Shown in pieces: positions 10,961 to 23,486 of a stretch of DNA of 64,000 nucleotides. This DNA comes from Bicyclus anynana (taxonomy: Eukaryota; Arthropoda; Insecta; Lepidoptera; Nymphalidae). Under the pieces are notes generated by a model. It was not told where the DNA came from and did not search any database. It was given only the letters and a program-made list of their open reading frames with translations. Position 1 is the stretch's first letter; each line of letters begins with the position of its first letter. The position numbers were made by a program, and so were the translations under genes. The stretch spans positions 4,836,001-4,900,000 of the forward strand of contig NC_069110.1 in the NCBI RefSeq assembly GCF_947172395.1, written 5' to 3'.

Positions 10961-12559
10961 AAAATTATCTTTTAACTCTAATAGTATTTTGGCAAGAGTG
11001 TCGTGTTTGTTATCAATAAAAATTCTCAAATAAATTATCTCTAGGGATCATCTCGTATATAATTTGTCAAGAGTAGCAAACCCCTATAGTTATTACTACG
11101 TAGCGTACCTTGGAAAGGCGCTGTATTAAAATTATTTTAGGGGCCTTAATGAAAGGTAAAAATGTATCACAAAAGAAACAAAAATGCTCGCTTAAAATAA
11201 ATATGAAATCTCGGCAGTTTTTTACGTGTTTTCCCGGAAAGCATCAGATTATGTAAGATTATAGATCGCATTATACAATTTTTTGCTTTCACGTGTAAGG
11301 GGCCCCTGTAATCCGGGAGCCCCGTTTCGTTGATACAACAGTAGCTACGCCCCTGTTACTAATGCTATCGGTAGTTAAAAATTTCCAGGTCAGATATCAT
11401 TGCCTTAATCCTACTTAACCGTAACGAAGCAGCATGGCAAGCCCAAGTTGCCTGAGACCCAGCAATCGTAATTAAACTGAACTCCAGTCACCTCTCGGGG
11501 ACAGCTTTTCTTAATTAAAGTGCCTGACTTATCTTTCACAACTAAGCCCTCAGTGGTATCATACCGGATTGCAATTTTATTTCACTTCAATAAAGTACGA
11601 ACGTAAATATCCCTTTGAATCCAGAACGGAAATTAAAATATGTTCTTGGAAATGTAATATCATATAACTTGCAATATAATTTTAAATTTAAAAGTAATAT
11701 GCTTTACAATTTCCTTCACGATCGCATACAGAGAATTTCAATATTAAGTTGTTTTGTATTTTGATATGAACTCTCGGAAAAGATAATTTACATTTCTACC
11801 TATATAGAAATGGGTTATACATTCATTTATAAAGGAAAGTTTTCATTTTACCTAAATAGTTTTCAAAGTTTCCATGAAACTGGTAATATTCAGGGTTTGA
11901 ATGTGGTTATAGAATAGGAGTTTCTAAGCTTTAATGAGTTTCGGCTCATATTTTGGCAAGCATTCTGGTGATATATGTTGTCCGAGCATTTATTTAAAAC
12001 ATTGTTTTTCAAAATATAATTTTATTTAGAAAATTATTTTAAAATTTAAACATATAGGTAAAAAATAATGATGAACCATGATTTTGATACTTGATTGGAT
12101 AAAATATGGCTTATTTGTTATAAACGCAGATGACTAGAAGAACTCACAAACTAAATGTACAGCGGTGAAAATAAACTAAAATATATACCTATTAAATTTA
12201 AAATTTTCATTTTATCTAAATAGGACAAAAATATTTTTGAATCAAAGAAGAGACTGTAAAAGTACGAAAACAATAATAAACAAGTTGAGGCGGGAAGTAA
12301 ATTAATTTACGAGACGCATATTGGACGAACAATAGACTATGCAGAGTCCTCGCGCGAAGCCTTTTAATTAAACGTGGATGTCTGAGAGAGATAGGAAAAA
12401 GGTTGGTGCATAAAGTATTAAAGATCGTGCCAAAATTAATTTAATACAAATAGAAAATGGAATAAAAATTAATAATAAAACAAAATGGCTTTAACTATTG
12501 TAAATTATAACAATGTATGATTTTTTTAAAAGTTCTCAGCAGACCCTGGCTTTCGAATT
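10961..12559. other. Intergenic, nothing recognised
   Basis: AT-rich. A block with GGGGCCCC-like phrases at 11.28-11.35 kb may be an old repeat end. No exon is supported. Confidence 0.4.
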
Positions 12560-12780
12560 TATTGTAGAGTCTTTACAGATAGTCAACTTTGACGTTTCAA
12601 CAAAGCAAGCTTGTAAACTGAGCCTACTTAAAATAAACCAAATTGATTTTTTGATTTTTGATAATAGTAGTAATCACTGAAACGGTGCGTAATATGAGGA
12701 GGGTTTACTCTGGAGCCGTAACCGCTGGCTCCTTAGGAAATTGGAAGTCCCGCAAGCGAAAGAGCGGAATTTTATAATGA
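12560..12780 (+). repeat. Two LINE 3' tail-like pieces
   Basis: 12.56-12.66 kb matches the CTTGTAAACTGAGCC and ATTTTTTGATTTTT tail type seen at 5.3 kb. 12.69-12.78 kb (CTCTGGAGCC, then CGCTGGCTCCTT and AAGTCCCGC) resembles 50.92-51.0 kb, which follows a recognisable LINE C-terminal reading frame. Confidence 0.45.
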
Positions 12781-13456
12781 ATTTTTAAAATTATTTTATT
12801 ATGTACTCGTAACTGACACTCGTAGTTTCACTTCACCTACCATACTCGCAGATATTATATGTTTCGGCTATATAAAAATATAAAAAAAAATGTAAATAAA
12901 TAAATGACAGATTTAATAAAGATATACAGAAATGGCTATCATTACCAATAACATAAACAACAACACGAAAAAATCCAATTCGCTGGGCAATACAACTCGC
13001 AACGCACCCGCGTGTAAACGTACGTATACTAAGACATGCACAAGTCTTAAATAAATCGACTTACGGTTAAGCCTCGAGAACTCGGTACAGCTGAGACGCG
13101 TGCACGCACCACAACCGCAAGAATCCACTGACCGAGCGGCGTATGGTCAGAGACACTAACCAGCACCACTTTAGATCACAGATATCCAAGCCTCGTGACA
13201 CAGAACACTTACATTTGGCAACCGCGTTACGTTATACCTTAGAACAATATTATGTTTATGTGTATTAAGTTTGCTCAACCTCCTGTCAAAGTTAGATGAG
13301 GGAACGCCCGGATGTCTCATTCAATTATAGTATACGTTTTTGGTACATCTGTTTTAAATCACTTTGCTATTTTTTTGTCACTTCACAAATTATATTTCAT
13401 TGTCTTTTATGAGTTTCAATATTATACAAAAAGCTCTCAACAATTTTACATAACAT
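12781..13456. other. Intergenic; possible minus-strand first exon
   Basis: A stretch at 12.99-13.22 kb has more CpG than its surroundings. On the minus strand it contains an initiator-like TCAGT (about 13.12 kb) and a consensus donor GTAAGT at 13059-13064. This could be a non-coding first exon of a gene leading left out of the window, but no coding exon was found to support it. Confidence 0.25.
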
Positions 13457-13740
13457 TTTGACGTTTTTGACAACGTCTTATAATACGATTGAGCCTGTAC
13501 ACTCAAAAAAGATGACATCATGCGTCGTTCCCACGCTCTAGGTTTGCCAACTTTTTTTACAAGAAATAAAATATGTGTATTCTGGTCTTTGAAGATTATT
13601 AAACAGTGTTTTATTTATTTATTGTTTTAAATAAGTTAATAAAAATTTTCTTTTGATAAATGCAACCAGTCTAACAGTATTTTTTGACGTTGTCACGTTC
13701 AACTATCGTCAGTAAACCGTCTTTACAGACAACCGATTTT
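13457..13740 (-). repeat. Dispersed repeat X, copy 2
   Basis: Reverse-orientation copy of the unit at 1.49-1.70 kb. Shared landmarks are GATGACATCATGC-like and TTACAAGAAATAAAATA, and the end TTGACGTTGTCACGTTCAAC. It carries an extra AT-rich insertion of about 40 bp in the middle. Confidence 0.6.
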
Positions 13741-13799
13741 TTTTTAAATAGAATATTTGCAATATCTTTTCCTTCTATCGTGTTCCTCATATGTCACGC

Positions 13800-13972
13800 C
13801 ATTGTTTTCTATATTCGGCCAAATTGTGTTATATCTTTTTAATATGGCCAATATTTCCATTCCCCTCCAAATAGGGAAAGACTGTGTTAGGAGTGGCTAA
13901 GACAATAGACAAACGGGGTGGGGATCGAACCACCACCCCTCGGTGATGAGTCCGACCTGTTGAGGCTCAATT
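13800..13972 (-). repeat. SINE-C copy 2
   Basis: The complement of the tRNA-like head is visible: GGGGATCGAACCACCACCCC and GTTGAGGCTCAA. The body phrase GGGAAAGACTGTGTTAGGAG and the ATGGCCAATATTTCC tail side precede it. Confidence 0.75.
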
Positions 13973-14580
13973 TAGATGATAATGATCGGGACCAAGCGAC
14001 GGCTTAACCAAAGTAAGGTGTGACATCACCTTCTTCCCAACTCCTAAACAAGAGACATCAGATAGTCCTAAATATTTTCCTAAAATACAAAATGATGGAA
14101 CAAATATGTCAAGCCTACATTTTATATCAAACACGTCGTTGTTGATGAATAAAGCTTCCGGTGAAATGTGTATTTGCATATCTCAAAATGTAATAATATT
14201 ATTATTTATGTCACATCAAAATGTATACTGTCTTCCGAGACATTTCGCCTGGGATAATTGATTTAAATATTCACAAGGGAGAAAGTGTTTACTTGTTCTT
14301 TTCGTCACCCTCGTGTGTGATTTTGAGTCACAGATTAAATATTTATTCAGGCTTTTATTTTGTTTTTTTATTTAGGTGAATAAATATTTTTGCAACATAT
14401 TTTCCGAACATAATTTCTTGGTTTTTTACTACTCTGTCATGTATAATTATCGTTTTTTAACATTGTTTAAAAAACACTACTAATTACATTTATAAAAAAA
14501 ATCCAGTTCTCCTCGTTGCATGGCATTTGAGTGCCAAGCAACCAGCGTTCAGTGTGCCTAGTGGGAGATTTCAATGTTTT
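13973..14580. other. Intergenic, nothing recognised
   Basis: AT-rich, no exon or placed repeat. Confidence 0.4.
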
Positions 14581-14714
14581 CATACTGTTACTATCGCGTT
14601 AACGTAAACGCGAATTTATATGATATTGAAACAGTTGTGCAGTAGTGCCACTAGATGGCGCTGTTTCAATTCCTTAGAAATTCGCGTTTACTTTAACGTG
14701 ATCGCCACAGTATG
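14581..14714. mobile_element. MITE with about 37-bp terminal inverted repeats
   Basis: A 134-bp element starting CATACTGTTACTATCGCG and ending with the near complement (GTGATCGCCACAGTATG). The arms 14581-14617 and 14678-14714 pair with a few mismatches. The centre includes CTAGATGGCGCTG. No coding capacity. Superfamily not assigned. Confidence 0.75.
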
Positions 14715-15212
14715 TAAAGTAAACTGCCACAAGGCCCTCTGGTATCTTCACTCAAACTTGACAACAATCAAAATTTCTTAATGGTTTAATTTTCTTAATT
14801 CTACTGTCTTTTATTTGTTATTATCCTATGTCTAATTCAATAGATATCATTAATGTTTGCCTTAAAGTCATGTTTCCTAAACAGTAAAACATTGCAAAAA
14901 AATAATAATTTGAATCGGTTCATATTTCGCGATAATTCAAAAAAAGAATATCAACAAAAAAGTTCACGTCAATGTGATAACTTATTTTTAGAAGTCCATT
15001 TAGAAGTGCTATGATTTAATAGTACCTATCTACGAGTATCTATTCCGTAATAGTCTAAGATCGAATTAGAAACAACCTTCACCCATCTGTTAACTATATG
15101 GAAAGTGTTTTATATTACGAATAAATATTAAAAATGTAATGCGAGTAGGTAGTGACTAAAAAGCTCTTGGCCAAACTATCATAAATAAATAGTTAGTAAT
15201 GATTACTAATAG
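14715..15212. other. Intergenic, nothing recognised
   Basis: AT-rich, no exon or placed repeat. Confidence 0.4.
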
Positions 15213-15372
15213 GAGCCGTGATAGCCCAGTGGTTTTTCTGTGTCTTTGAATTAAAGGGCGTAGGGTCCGAATCCGGTCTAGGGCATGCACCTCCAACTTT
15301 TCAGATAAGTGCATTTTAATAAATTTAATATCAAACGGTGAATGTGAAATATCGTAAGGAAACCGATGATCA
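15213..15372 (+). repeat. SINE-B 5' half
   Basis: Has the head GAGCCGTGATAGCCCAGTGG and GCATGCACCTCCAACTTTTC, then decays after the GTAAGGAAACC phrase. The 3' half is missing. Confidence 0.7.
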
Positions 15373-15894
15373 GTTTGACCAGCTGCCTATTTCATATTTT
15401 GGTTTTTATTATTAACCCATCAAAATAAAAAAACAAACATGACAAAATGTCATCCACATACTACGATACAAATTACAAATGTCATCCGGTACTTACGGTA
15501 AAGAAAAAGAGAACGGTGTATATCATTTATTATGTAGATGACACTTTGTTGTCCACTTCAATAAGTTGATAATAAAGACCAAAATAGTGACTTAGGCCGC
15601 AGGAGATTCTTAATAGATCGTTTCTAATTCTTATCTTCTACTATAAATTGAATAATATGGAGAAGTTGATTGATTGTCATTATCTTAAATGTTACTTGCA
15701 AGTGAACTGATAATGATCAGGGAGTCGGCGGTTGTAGACGCGAAGGTCGCAGAGATACTCATCAGTTTTCTATCTAAATGTCACATTGTATTAGTTACTA
15801 ACATTATGAAGGTCTGACCTAGCTTAGCTGGCGAAAAAAGGCTTTGTTCTATTATGATAGGAGAGCCCATGATGCTAAACGTGTACCTACTTTT

Positions 15895-16036
15895 TTTTTT
15901 AAATATTTGCCATATCTTTTTTATAGATATGACCAATATTCCCATTCCCCACGGTTGGGGAATGGACGGGGCGGGGATCGAACCACCACCCCTCATGAGT
16001 CCCACCGCTCTGACCGTTGAGCTATTGAGGCTCTAC
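15895..16036 (-). repeat. SINE-C copy 3
   Basis: The complement of the head (GGGGATCGAACCACCACCCC, then GAGCTATTGAGGCTC) and the tail side (TTGCCATATCTTTT) are clear. Confidence 0.75.
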
Positions 16037-16919
16037 TTACTTGAGTGTCATAGGCACAAAATTCACAATCGAAAAATAAACGAAAATGTCGACAGATTTA
16101 TAAAATGTACGATTTTTAAACCGACGAAAAATGGAAAGAAGGTTAATAACGTGTATATTGTTTATGTATGAAACACGTGTAACTTTGTACAGAGTAGTAG
16201 TTGATAGTTGAGGGGATTATTGTTTGTATACTCATTAATATTAAAGTAAAACCACACATACTATTTAGTAGTCCGATTCTGATAATTCCTTGTTATTAGA
16301 AATTCCGATCCTTCGAAGTGATCACTTTGAAGTACGAATAGGTGCCATCCTACTTTAAAGTAATAATCCATAAATAAATTCCAGAGAGTTGCTGGATACA
16401 GGCCTATAGATCTAATGGGTAGATAATATTTGTAAGGGCCAGGCTTAATAAAAACATAGTTTTACTTTGTTAAAACGGCTTCTAGCGGAAACGTATATTG
16501 GTGACGGTTAGGCGCTTGGCGTAAAAGTCGGTTTCTATTATTCAAAAAAGTTGTCAAAGTATGACGTACGCTGTCACCATATACGCTCCGTTTTGCCTCT
16601 TTATTAGAAGGCACAGATTAAATAATAAAAATGGTATTTGCGTCGCTAACAATATTATAATATTATTTTTCTCTTTTTAGTGTCATGAGTACGTTAATGT
16701 TTTGAAGTCGGTTGTATTTAAAAAGAAAATAATTATAGCTATCCATTATGTAACCCACTTTACTATTATTACCGTGTTTAGTATTTTTAAAATTTGTTTT
16801 TTTTTTGCCCTACCAATAATGAGAGCTCATATATGGTGGAGGTACTAAACAACATGCTAGTTAAATCGAAGTGTCCGAGTGCTCCCATAAGTTCGTTTTC
16901 CGCGCTGTAGTAAATCCAC
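16037..16919. other. Intergenic, nothing recognised
   Basis: AT-rich, no exon or placed repeat. Confidence 0.4.
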
Positions 16920-16974
16920 AAATCTCCTCTTCGGCTCTCCTACTATTACAGTAGGAGAGCCGAAGAGGAGATTT
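16920..16974. repeat. Perfect 25-bp snap-back hairpin
   Basis: Arms 16920-16944 and 16950-16974 are perfectly complementary and are separated by the five bases ATTAC. The stem is GC-richer than its surroundings. No tRNA-like or known precursor features are seen. Confidence 0.9.
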
Positions 16975-17507
16975 TGATATTAACAGAATAATTACTTAGC
17001 TATTAACTATAAAGATTCGGCTACATACCTACGGTGCTACTCAATGCCGCAAGTTTATTTAAGGTATGTCGTATTTGTCACCTTATGTGTAAATACTAAT
17101 GCCATAGAACCTCAATAATAAATAATTGGCATGTATGGGGACTCTTTGACTACGAGCTTCTCCATTTTGTGTGTTTACGTGAGTTCCTCTAATGTCTTGT
17201 TTTTTATTTAATTTATTAAAAAAGTTTAAAGTTAAATTTGTTTTAAAAATTCTTGCCAGTTTAATGGTAAGTTTTTCGTCAAATGAATTACATGCATGGT
17301 TCTCATTTAATGAAGTTAGTCTACATTTTTTAAAAAATGTATGTTGTATGTTAACTGATATTAACTCATGTGGTTAAGATGATTTTTTAGATTTACAATC
17401 TCCCTAATACAATCAAGCATTGTAATTGTATATTGTCTAAGGACGAAAGTCAAATAGTTTTAATGCAATTACCGAGACTTCTCTTCATATAGATCCTACT
17501 ACCTAAT

Positions 17508-17864
17508 ATTATAAACGCGAAGGCTTGTATGGATGTTTGGATGATGATACTCTTTAACGCTGCTACTACTGAAGCGATTTGGCTGAAATTTTGAATAGAA
17601 ATAAATTTTAGTCGGGATTAACTTATAAGCTACTTTTTATCCCGAAAAAAACCATGGTTTCCCGAGATATCATCAAAATCAGTTTTTGATGAAGAATGAA
17701 AATGAATGTTTGTTACTCTTTCACGCTTCGACTACAGAACAGAATTATATTATAGCATGGATTAACACATAGGCTACTTTTTATCCCCGAAAAATTCAAG
17801 TCTTCCGAGGGATTTGTGTAAACTAAATTCCACGCGGACGAAGTCGCGGGCGTTCGCTAGTTGT
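17508..17864 (+). mobile_element. Helitron-like non-autonomous repeat
   Basis: Begins with the TAATATTATAAACGCGAAGG type of start and ends GACGAAGTCGCGGGCGTTCG followed by CTAGT. A CTAG-T right end after a GC-rich short hairpin is the usual Helitron look in Lepidoptera. There is no Rep/helicase coding sequence. Confidence 0.5.
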
Positions 17865-18004
17865 GCAATAACTTAGTTCCGTGCAACGTTTCACTCTCGA
17901 AGCAGCAATGAAACGAATCCCTCAACTGTGAAGCGGTGCGTCGTTGCGGCGTTGCAATAATGACGAGATGTGTGCCCAGACTCTATCAGACTGCACGCAA
18001 CACG

Positions 18005-18320
18005 TATTCTTTACAAGTTAGCCCTTGACTACAATCTCATCTGATGGTAAGTGATGATGCAATCTTACATGGAAGCGGACTAACTTGTTAGGAGGAGGAT
18101 GAAAAATCCAAACCCCTTTCGGTTTGTACACGACATCATACCGGAACGCTAAATCGCTTGGTGGTACGTCTTCTCGGTAGGGTGGTAACTAACCACGGCT
18201 AAAGCCTCCTACCAGCCAGACCTGGACCAATAAAGAAAACCTCAATCGGTCAAACCGGGGATCGGACCCAGGACCTCCGTTTTGTAAGTCCACGCATACC
18301 ACTGCGCCACGGAGGCCGTC
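18005..18320 (-). repeat. SINE-A copy 2 (near full length)
   Basis: From TTCTTTACAAGTTAGCCC (tail) to CGCCACGGAGGCCGTC (head complement), with the pol III B-box-like region as GGGGATCGGACCCAGGACC. About 315 bp. Confidence 0.8.
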
Positions 18321-18351
18321 AAAAGAGAGCAGAGCAGAATGAGAGTGGTTA

Positions 18352-18570
18352 GGTTATTAGTCTATAACGCTGGTCAAATGCGGATTGGGAAACTTCACAC
18401 ACGAAAATCCTCAGGTATGCAGGTTTCCTCACGATGTCATTCCATCACCGTTTGAGACACGTGATACTTAATTTCTTAAAATGTACATAACTGAAAAGTT
18501 GGACGTGCAAGATTCGAACCTACGCCCTCCGAATCGAAGGTAGAGATCATATCACAGGTCTCACGAGCAC
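18352..18570 (-). repeat. SINE-B copy
   Basis: Complement of SINE-B: CAAATGCGGATTGG, then GCAGGTTTCCTCACGATG, CACCGTTTGAGACACGTGAT, and the decayed head AGATTCGAACCTACGCCCTC. Confidence 0.7.
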
Positions 18571-20104
18571 GTATATTTCCAACGAAAATTATTGATTGCA
18601 TGTACATGCACCAGTTAAATTAAGGGTTACCTTTGTTTTTTGATTGTTTGAAACCATAAAAAAATATTTTAAACAGTGTTAAAATACAAAATTGACACTA
18701 AATTCTCATACAACAGCATCAGCGTATTGCGCTGCGTTTGCAGTTTGTAATACGTACACATATACGGTTGGTAACTTTACATCCAAAGGCTTACATTCAA
18801 TTAGGCTTAGTTTACAAGCACTTATGAAATGTCAAGATTATGTCATAATTTAATCTAATGGTGGTAATAATAGTCGAAAACTTAAAATTGCTTCGAGAAG
18901 AACCCACAACAAACTCAGCCAAGGCTTATTTTTTTTGTTGACCACCATTTTACAAACTTATTTAAAACTAAGCACACAGTCGTCCATTACAGTTTCACAC
19001 CAAGCTTTTTTATCATTCATTAACACTATAATAAGACTTTCCTAAAAGCTTGCGTTTAATAAACACTTTGAACTTCTTGTGAGACATTCCAGTGGCTTCA
19101 TGTGGTAGTTTATTATAAAACGTATGCAATTGCCTTTAAAAGAATCTAGCTAACTCGTCTTATGTCGCTTTCATAATTTTTATTCATATACTTAAAAATA
19201 TTATATAACTATCTCAGTAGTTGAAGAATAAATTGAATCGGTCTAAACGGACATCGAATTCAAAAACTGTAACACTTTCTCTTCCGCCAAGCATATCGAT
19301 ACAACAATTAAAATACTTCCAAATGAGCAACATTTCACGATTCACCAGTTTTAACATAGGTGACGTATTCGTATGAACGTAAGTTTGAGTGTAGTTACAT
19401 TATAAAGGAGACACAAACATACGGGAGTAGAACGTATAAATACAATTGACGTAACAACAACTAACTGTCTTTTATCTTGGAATAACATAACATATATAAT
19501 TAGAATCTTAGTTATAATAAGAATAGATGTGGCCATAAATAATGTATATTATTTATTTTGTAAAAGATGATGTACGATTTTTTTTATTCGATTACAAATT
19601 TCTACTAAAAACACTACCAGATGAACTAGGTAAATAATAGGATGGCATCGAGGAAAATACAATATCAAATTGGTGCGTTGTTAAGTCAGCCATTGACGGT
19701 CAATTATTCTCATGTTTCTGCAGCGCAAACGGCAGCGAAGACGTTTCATAATTCGAGCTGTCATGCACGCAGCGATCAATACATGATCAGTTAATAGGCG
19801 TGCATTGTATGTATTTCTTAAATCAATATCTATTGTAGTGCTGTTTTGCTGCGCTTTCCAATGATCTAACATATATCGTTTTCAGTATAAACTAATTTCA
19901 ATGATTCATCAATACATTAACTCAAAAATTATTCATCGTTACATATACATACAAGTGGAGTGTGTGATTACTAAATATCGGTGTTTTCTAAAGTGCATAC
20001 TAAAGATACTAAAACACAAACAAACTTTCGGTGGTATGTTTGTTCGAACTAATATCTGGAACGGCTAAACTAACTCGAATAGGATGTTCATTGTAAGATA
20101 GAGG
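18571..20104. other. Intergenic; one LINE-tail-like fragment
   Basis: 18.80-18.94 kb carries the reverse of the 5.3-kb LINE tail type (AGAAGAACCCACAACAAACT). The rest is AT-rich without supported exons. Confidence 0.4.
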
Positions 20105-20324
20105 AGGTACGATGGTTGGTGGCTTTGGCCGTAGCTAGTTACCATTCTCCCGGCAAAGACGTACCGCCAAGCGATTTAGCGTTCCGGTACGATGTCGTGT
20201 AGAAGCTGTAAGGGGTGTAAATTTTCATCCTACTCCTAACAAGATAGCCCGCTTCCATCTTAGATTGGATCATAACTTACCATCAGGTGAGATTGTAGTC
20301 AAGGACTAACTTTTAAAGAATAGA
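20105..20324 (+). repeat. SINE-A copy 3 (5'-truncated)
   Basis: Lacks the tRNA-like head. The body AAGACGTACCGCCAAGCGAT and tail TACCATCAGGTGAGATTGTA are preserved. Confidence 0.7.
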
Positions 20325-21088
20325 AAAATAGAAAAAAACAGGTTAATGAGCGAAATATTAACTTATCCTACAAAAAATCATTTTTCCCACGGGATTTATA
20401 AAAAACTGTATTTCATACCTTTACCTATTAATAATAATATTATAATAATAAAGCCTTTTTATTTCAATATCCTCAATTAACGGGTCGTAGTACAAAAACG
20501 GAACTCTTATAATCCGCCTCGCGCACATCTTAAGGTCTGTCTGTTTTTTGTCTTATATTCTCGCTTCGTACTTTATGTATTATACCTATACCTAGATGTG
20601 TTAAACATTATTGGAGCCGGAACCAGCTTCCCACACTTATAACTCCTTTGCGCTAGTAAGGTTATGCAACAAAGACTAAGTCTACGAATAATTTTAATTA
20701 ACTTAATATGATTTCTGTGAAGTGGTATTTATATCGGTATGTGTATAAATACGTAATACATTGCGTGTGTGTGTAATAAGCGTATTTGTGACCGCGCTCT
20801 TGCTGAAAATAATAACATCTCATTGGCGTACGCTAATTAATTACATAAGACGATAATTTTGTCATTCACCGTAATTGAATTGTTGCATAAAAGTCACATT
20901 TAACTCTCACACCATCTGGTATAATAGCCGCTATCTATGGTGTTATTGCAAAATACGTTTTAATTCCTCTTCGGTAAAATGCTTCAAATGATACCGAATA
21001 TACTCTTATGAAAATTGGTTTTGTGTTTTGTAATGCCCCTCCTTAAAAATGCTATAAAATTAGAACAGTTAACTGTACTGATTATAAA
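20325..21088. other. Intergenic, mostly unrecognised
   Basis: A short piece at 20.48-20.55 kb matches the GGGTTC-type repeat of 7.08 kb. No exon is supported. Confidence 0.4.
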
Positions 21089-21312
21089 GAGCTGTGTTAG
21101 CCCAGTGGATTTATAAGAAATTAAATAACACGTGTCTTAAACGGTAAAGGAAAAACATCGTGAGGAAACCTGTATACCAGAGTATTTTCTTAATTATCTG
21201 CGTGTGTGAAGTCTGCCAATCCGCATTGGGCCAGCGTGGTGGTCTATTGGCCTAACCCCTCTCATTCTGAGAGGAGACTTGAGCTCAACCGAATATGGGT
21301 TGATAATGATTA
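21089..21312 (+). repeat. SINE-B copy with internal deletion
   Basis: The head (GAGCTGTGTTAGCCCAGTGG) jumps directly to the AAGAAATTAAATAACACGTG body, so the B-box half of the tRNA-like region is deleted. The 3' half to GGTTGATAATGA is intact. Confidence 0.7.
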
Positions 21313-21685
21313 TAAAGAGAGATAAATAACAAGCGATGTACTGTGCCGTGCCTTTTCTAAGGTCTTCATCAAAACTAAGGTACTTTAGATAACAATTCGC
21401 TGTCAACAACGAAAAGACAAGGATTCAATAATATTTTTTCCTCATCAGACAGACCTGAACCATTTCAGAAATCATATTGCTTCTACTTTTTGAACCCGGG
21501 ACCTTACACAGTTGACAGTCTGATGTATACTCAGCTATGTATTTAAAGAGCAGTGTAACATACCGGCATACCTACTAACGTAATAGCAGAATAATTAAAA
21601 GTGTTGTCAGCTAACAATTAGAGTATTTTTTAATATTACTCAAACCAGATTGTTTACAAGATTAATGTACATAGGAACTTTGTAA

Positions 21686-21951
21686 TCATCATTATCAACC
21701 CATATTCGGCTCACTGCTGAGCTCGAGTCTCCTCTCAGAATGAGAGGGGTTAAGCCAATAATCCACCACGCTGGCCAAATGCGGATTGGCAGATTTCACA
21801 CACGCAGAGAATTAAGAAAATTCTCTGGTATGCAGGTTTCCTCACGATGTTTTTCCTTCACCGTTTGAGACACGTGCATGCCCGGACCGGATTCGAAACC
21901 ACGCCCTCCGGAATCGGAGGCAGAGGTATATCCACTGGGCTATCACGGCTC
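21686..21951 (-). repeat. SINE-B copy (near full length)
   Basis: Runs from TCATCATTATCAACCCATAT to CTATCACGGCTC. The B-box-like complement GGATTCGAAACC and all body blocks are visible. Confidence 0.8.
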
Positions 21952-22652
21952 AGAACTTAATAATATATTACTGTAATTGCAATGCAACTATAGCATGCCA
22001 ACAACACATATGTTAACTTGTTGCTATTTTAAAAAAGAAAATTGTGTAAACTTGTTGTGTAAACTTGAAAATTGTGCAAAGGAACCTTCCACTAGTCTAG
22101 GTTTAGTGATAGGCATTGGGCCGATGCTAGTTATCACCCAACCGTAGTAACGATGTCGCGTAGATACCGTCGGATATTTTTACCATCGGTACTGGTAGAA
22201 ATATAATTGAGCCTTCTACAACTGCAGTCAAAGAGTAAAAAATATAAAATCTTTTTAACAAAACAACTAACGCGGAATTACTGAGCCGATTTTAATTAAA
22301 ATTAAATGGGACCAATCTGACGAATCTTTCAAATGAAAAAAAGAGAGAATTTTCAATTTTTTTTATGAAGACGATTAAAATTTAAAATAAAACAACCAAG
22401 TCTTAACACAGGCTTAAAATATCGAAATATTTAATGATATCAATGAAGCATGAAACCCTTTACCGCAGAGTAAAATAAACAATGTAAATAAATAAAACAG
22501 AAAGGTACAAAATGCACATTTAGCGGATTTATCACTAATGAGCAATCTCCATCGGACAACCAATTGCATTGACTAAAGTGAGTAGAATATATTTATGTAA
22601 ATATATGGGAAAGTACATGTTCAGTGTTCAGTTACTTAGTTGATACTGTATA
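21952..22652. other. Intergenic, nothing recognised
   Basis: AT-rich, no exon or placed repeat. Confidence 0.4.
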
Positions 22653-22830
22653 TCTATACTAATATTATAAAGCTAAAGAGTTCGTTTGGTTGAACGCGCT
22701 AATCTCAGGAGCTACTGGTAGATTTGGAAAATTGTTTCAGTGTTATATAGCCCATTTATCGAGGAAGGCTATAGGCTATATACTTCCCCAATTTCTTACC
22801 ACGCGGGTGAAACCGCGCGGCGTCAGCTAG
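22653..22830 (+). mobile_element. Helitron-like non-autonomous element (178 bp)
   Basis: Starts TCTATACTAATATTATAAAG directly after an A and ends CTAG directly before a T: the A|TC...CTAG|T boundary expected of Helitrons. Just before the end a GC-rich hairpin-capable stretch (GCGGGTGAAACCGCGC) is present. There is no coding capacity. A related copy lies in reverse at 23.49-23.69 kb. Confidence 0.7.
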
Positions 22831-23385
22831 TTATTAATATAATGCGGTAAGCAAAAACTTTCAGAAACAGTTTTTTTCGTAAGTGAAATATGACACCGTT
22901 AAAGTTTAGGTATATGCAGAAAAAGTTATTTTTTATAGAAAGTGCATTATTACAAAAAAGTTAATTCTTTGCACACACTGAAATTTAAATTTGAATGATA
23001 CACAAGACTCACATACTTACGTTGACATTGACAATAACGTTCCCTGAAATGAAGATATTTTTATTACACGCTATAAATTAGCTTCATTTGTAACTATGTA
23101 TGTAAGAAAATCTTGGAATCTTAATTTGACCCACTTCCTGGTTTTTGATTAGGATGAAATTTTGCACACGCTCTGAGTTCTGATGACAATACATGACTAG
23201 CTAAGAAACTGAAAAATGAAAGGGTTTCTTACTGTCAAGAATACATTTTTTTTAAGAAACATACACTTATATGTATAACTTTTCAATAAAATATACAAAC
23301 GACGGTAAATACCATATCATGTATCAGCAAGGTTGCAAGCAATATTTTACGCTCTGAATCCTAAAAGACTATGAAGTTATAAATA

Positions 23386-23444
23386 AAAACTATGGTAACT
23401 TAAGAAGTTAGTAACTTACTAACTTATTAAGTTACCATAGTTTT
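23386..23444. repeat. 29-bp snap-back hairpin, one mismatch
   Basis: Arms 23386-23414 and 23416-23444 are complementary except for one pair and are separated by a single C. The inverted copies are thus practically back to back. Confidence 0.9.
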
Positions 23445-23486
23445 CATAATCTCGCTGTAGTTAAGCAATATGATTATGATTTACTA

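Noticed and set aside
12913..13128. 71-codon minus-strand open frame
   Set aside because: No domain and no splice support; it lies in a patch better explained, if at all, as a non-coding exon.
16920..16974. MicroRNA precursor
   Set aside because: The stem is only 25 bp, fully paired, with a 5-base loop; animal precursors have longer stems with bulges and larger loops.
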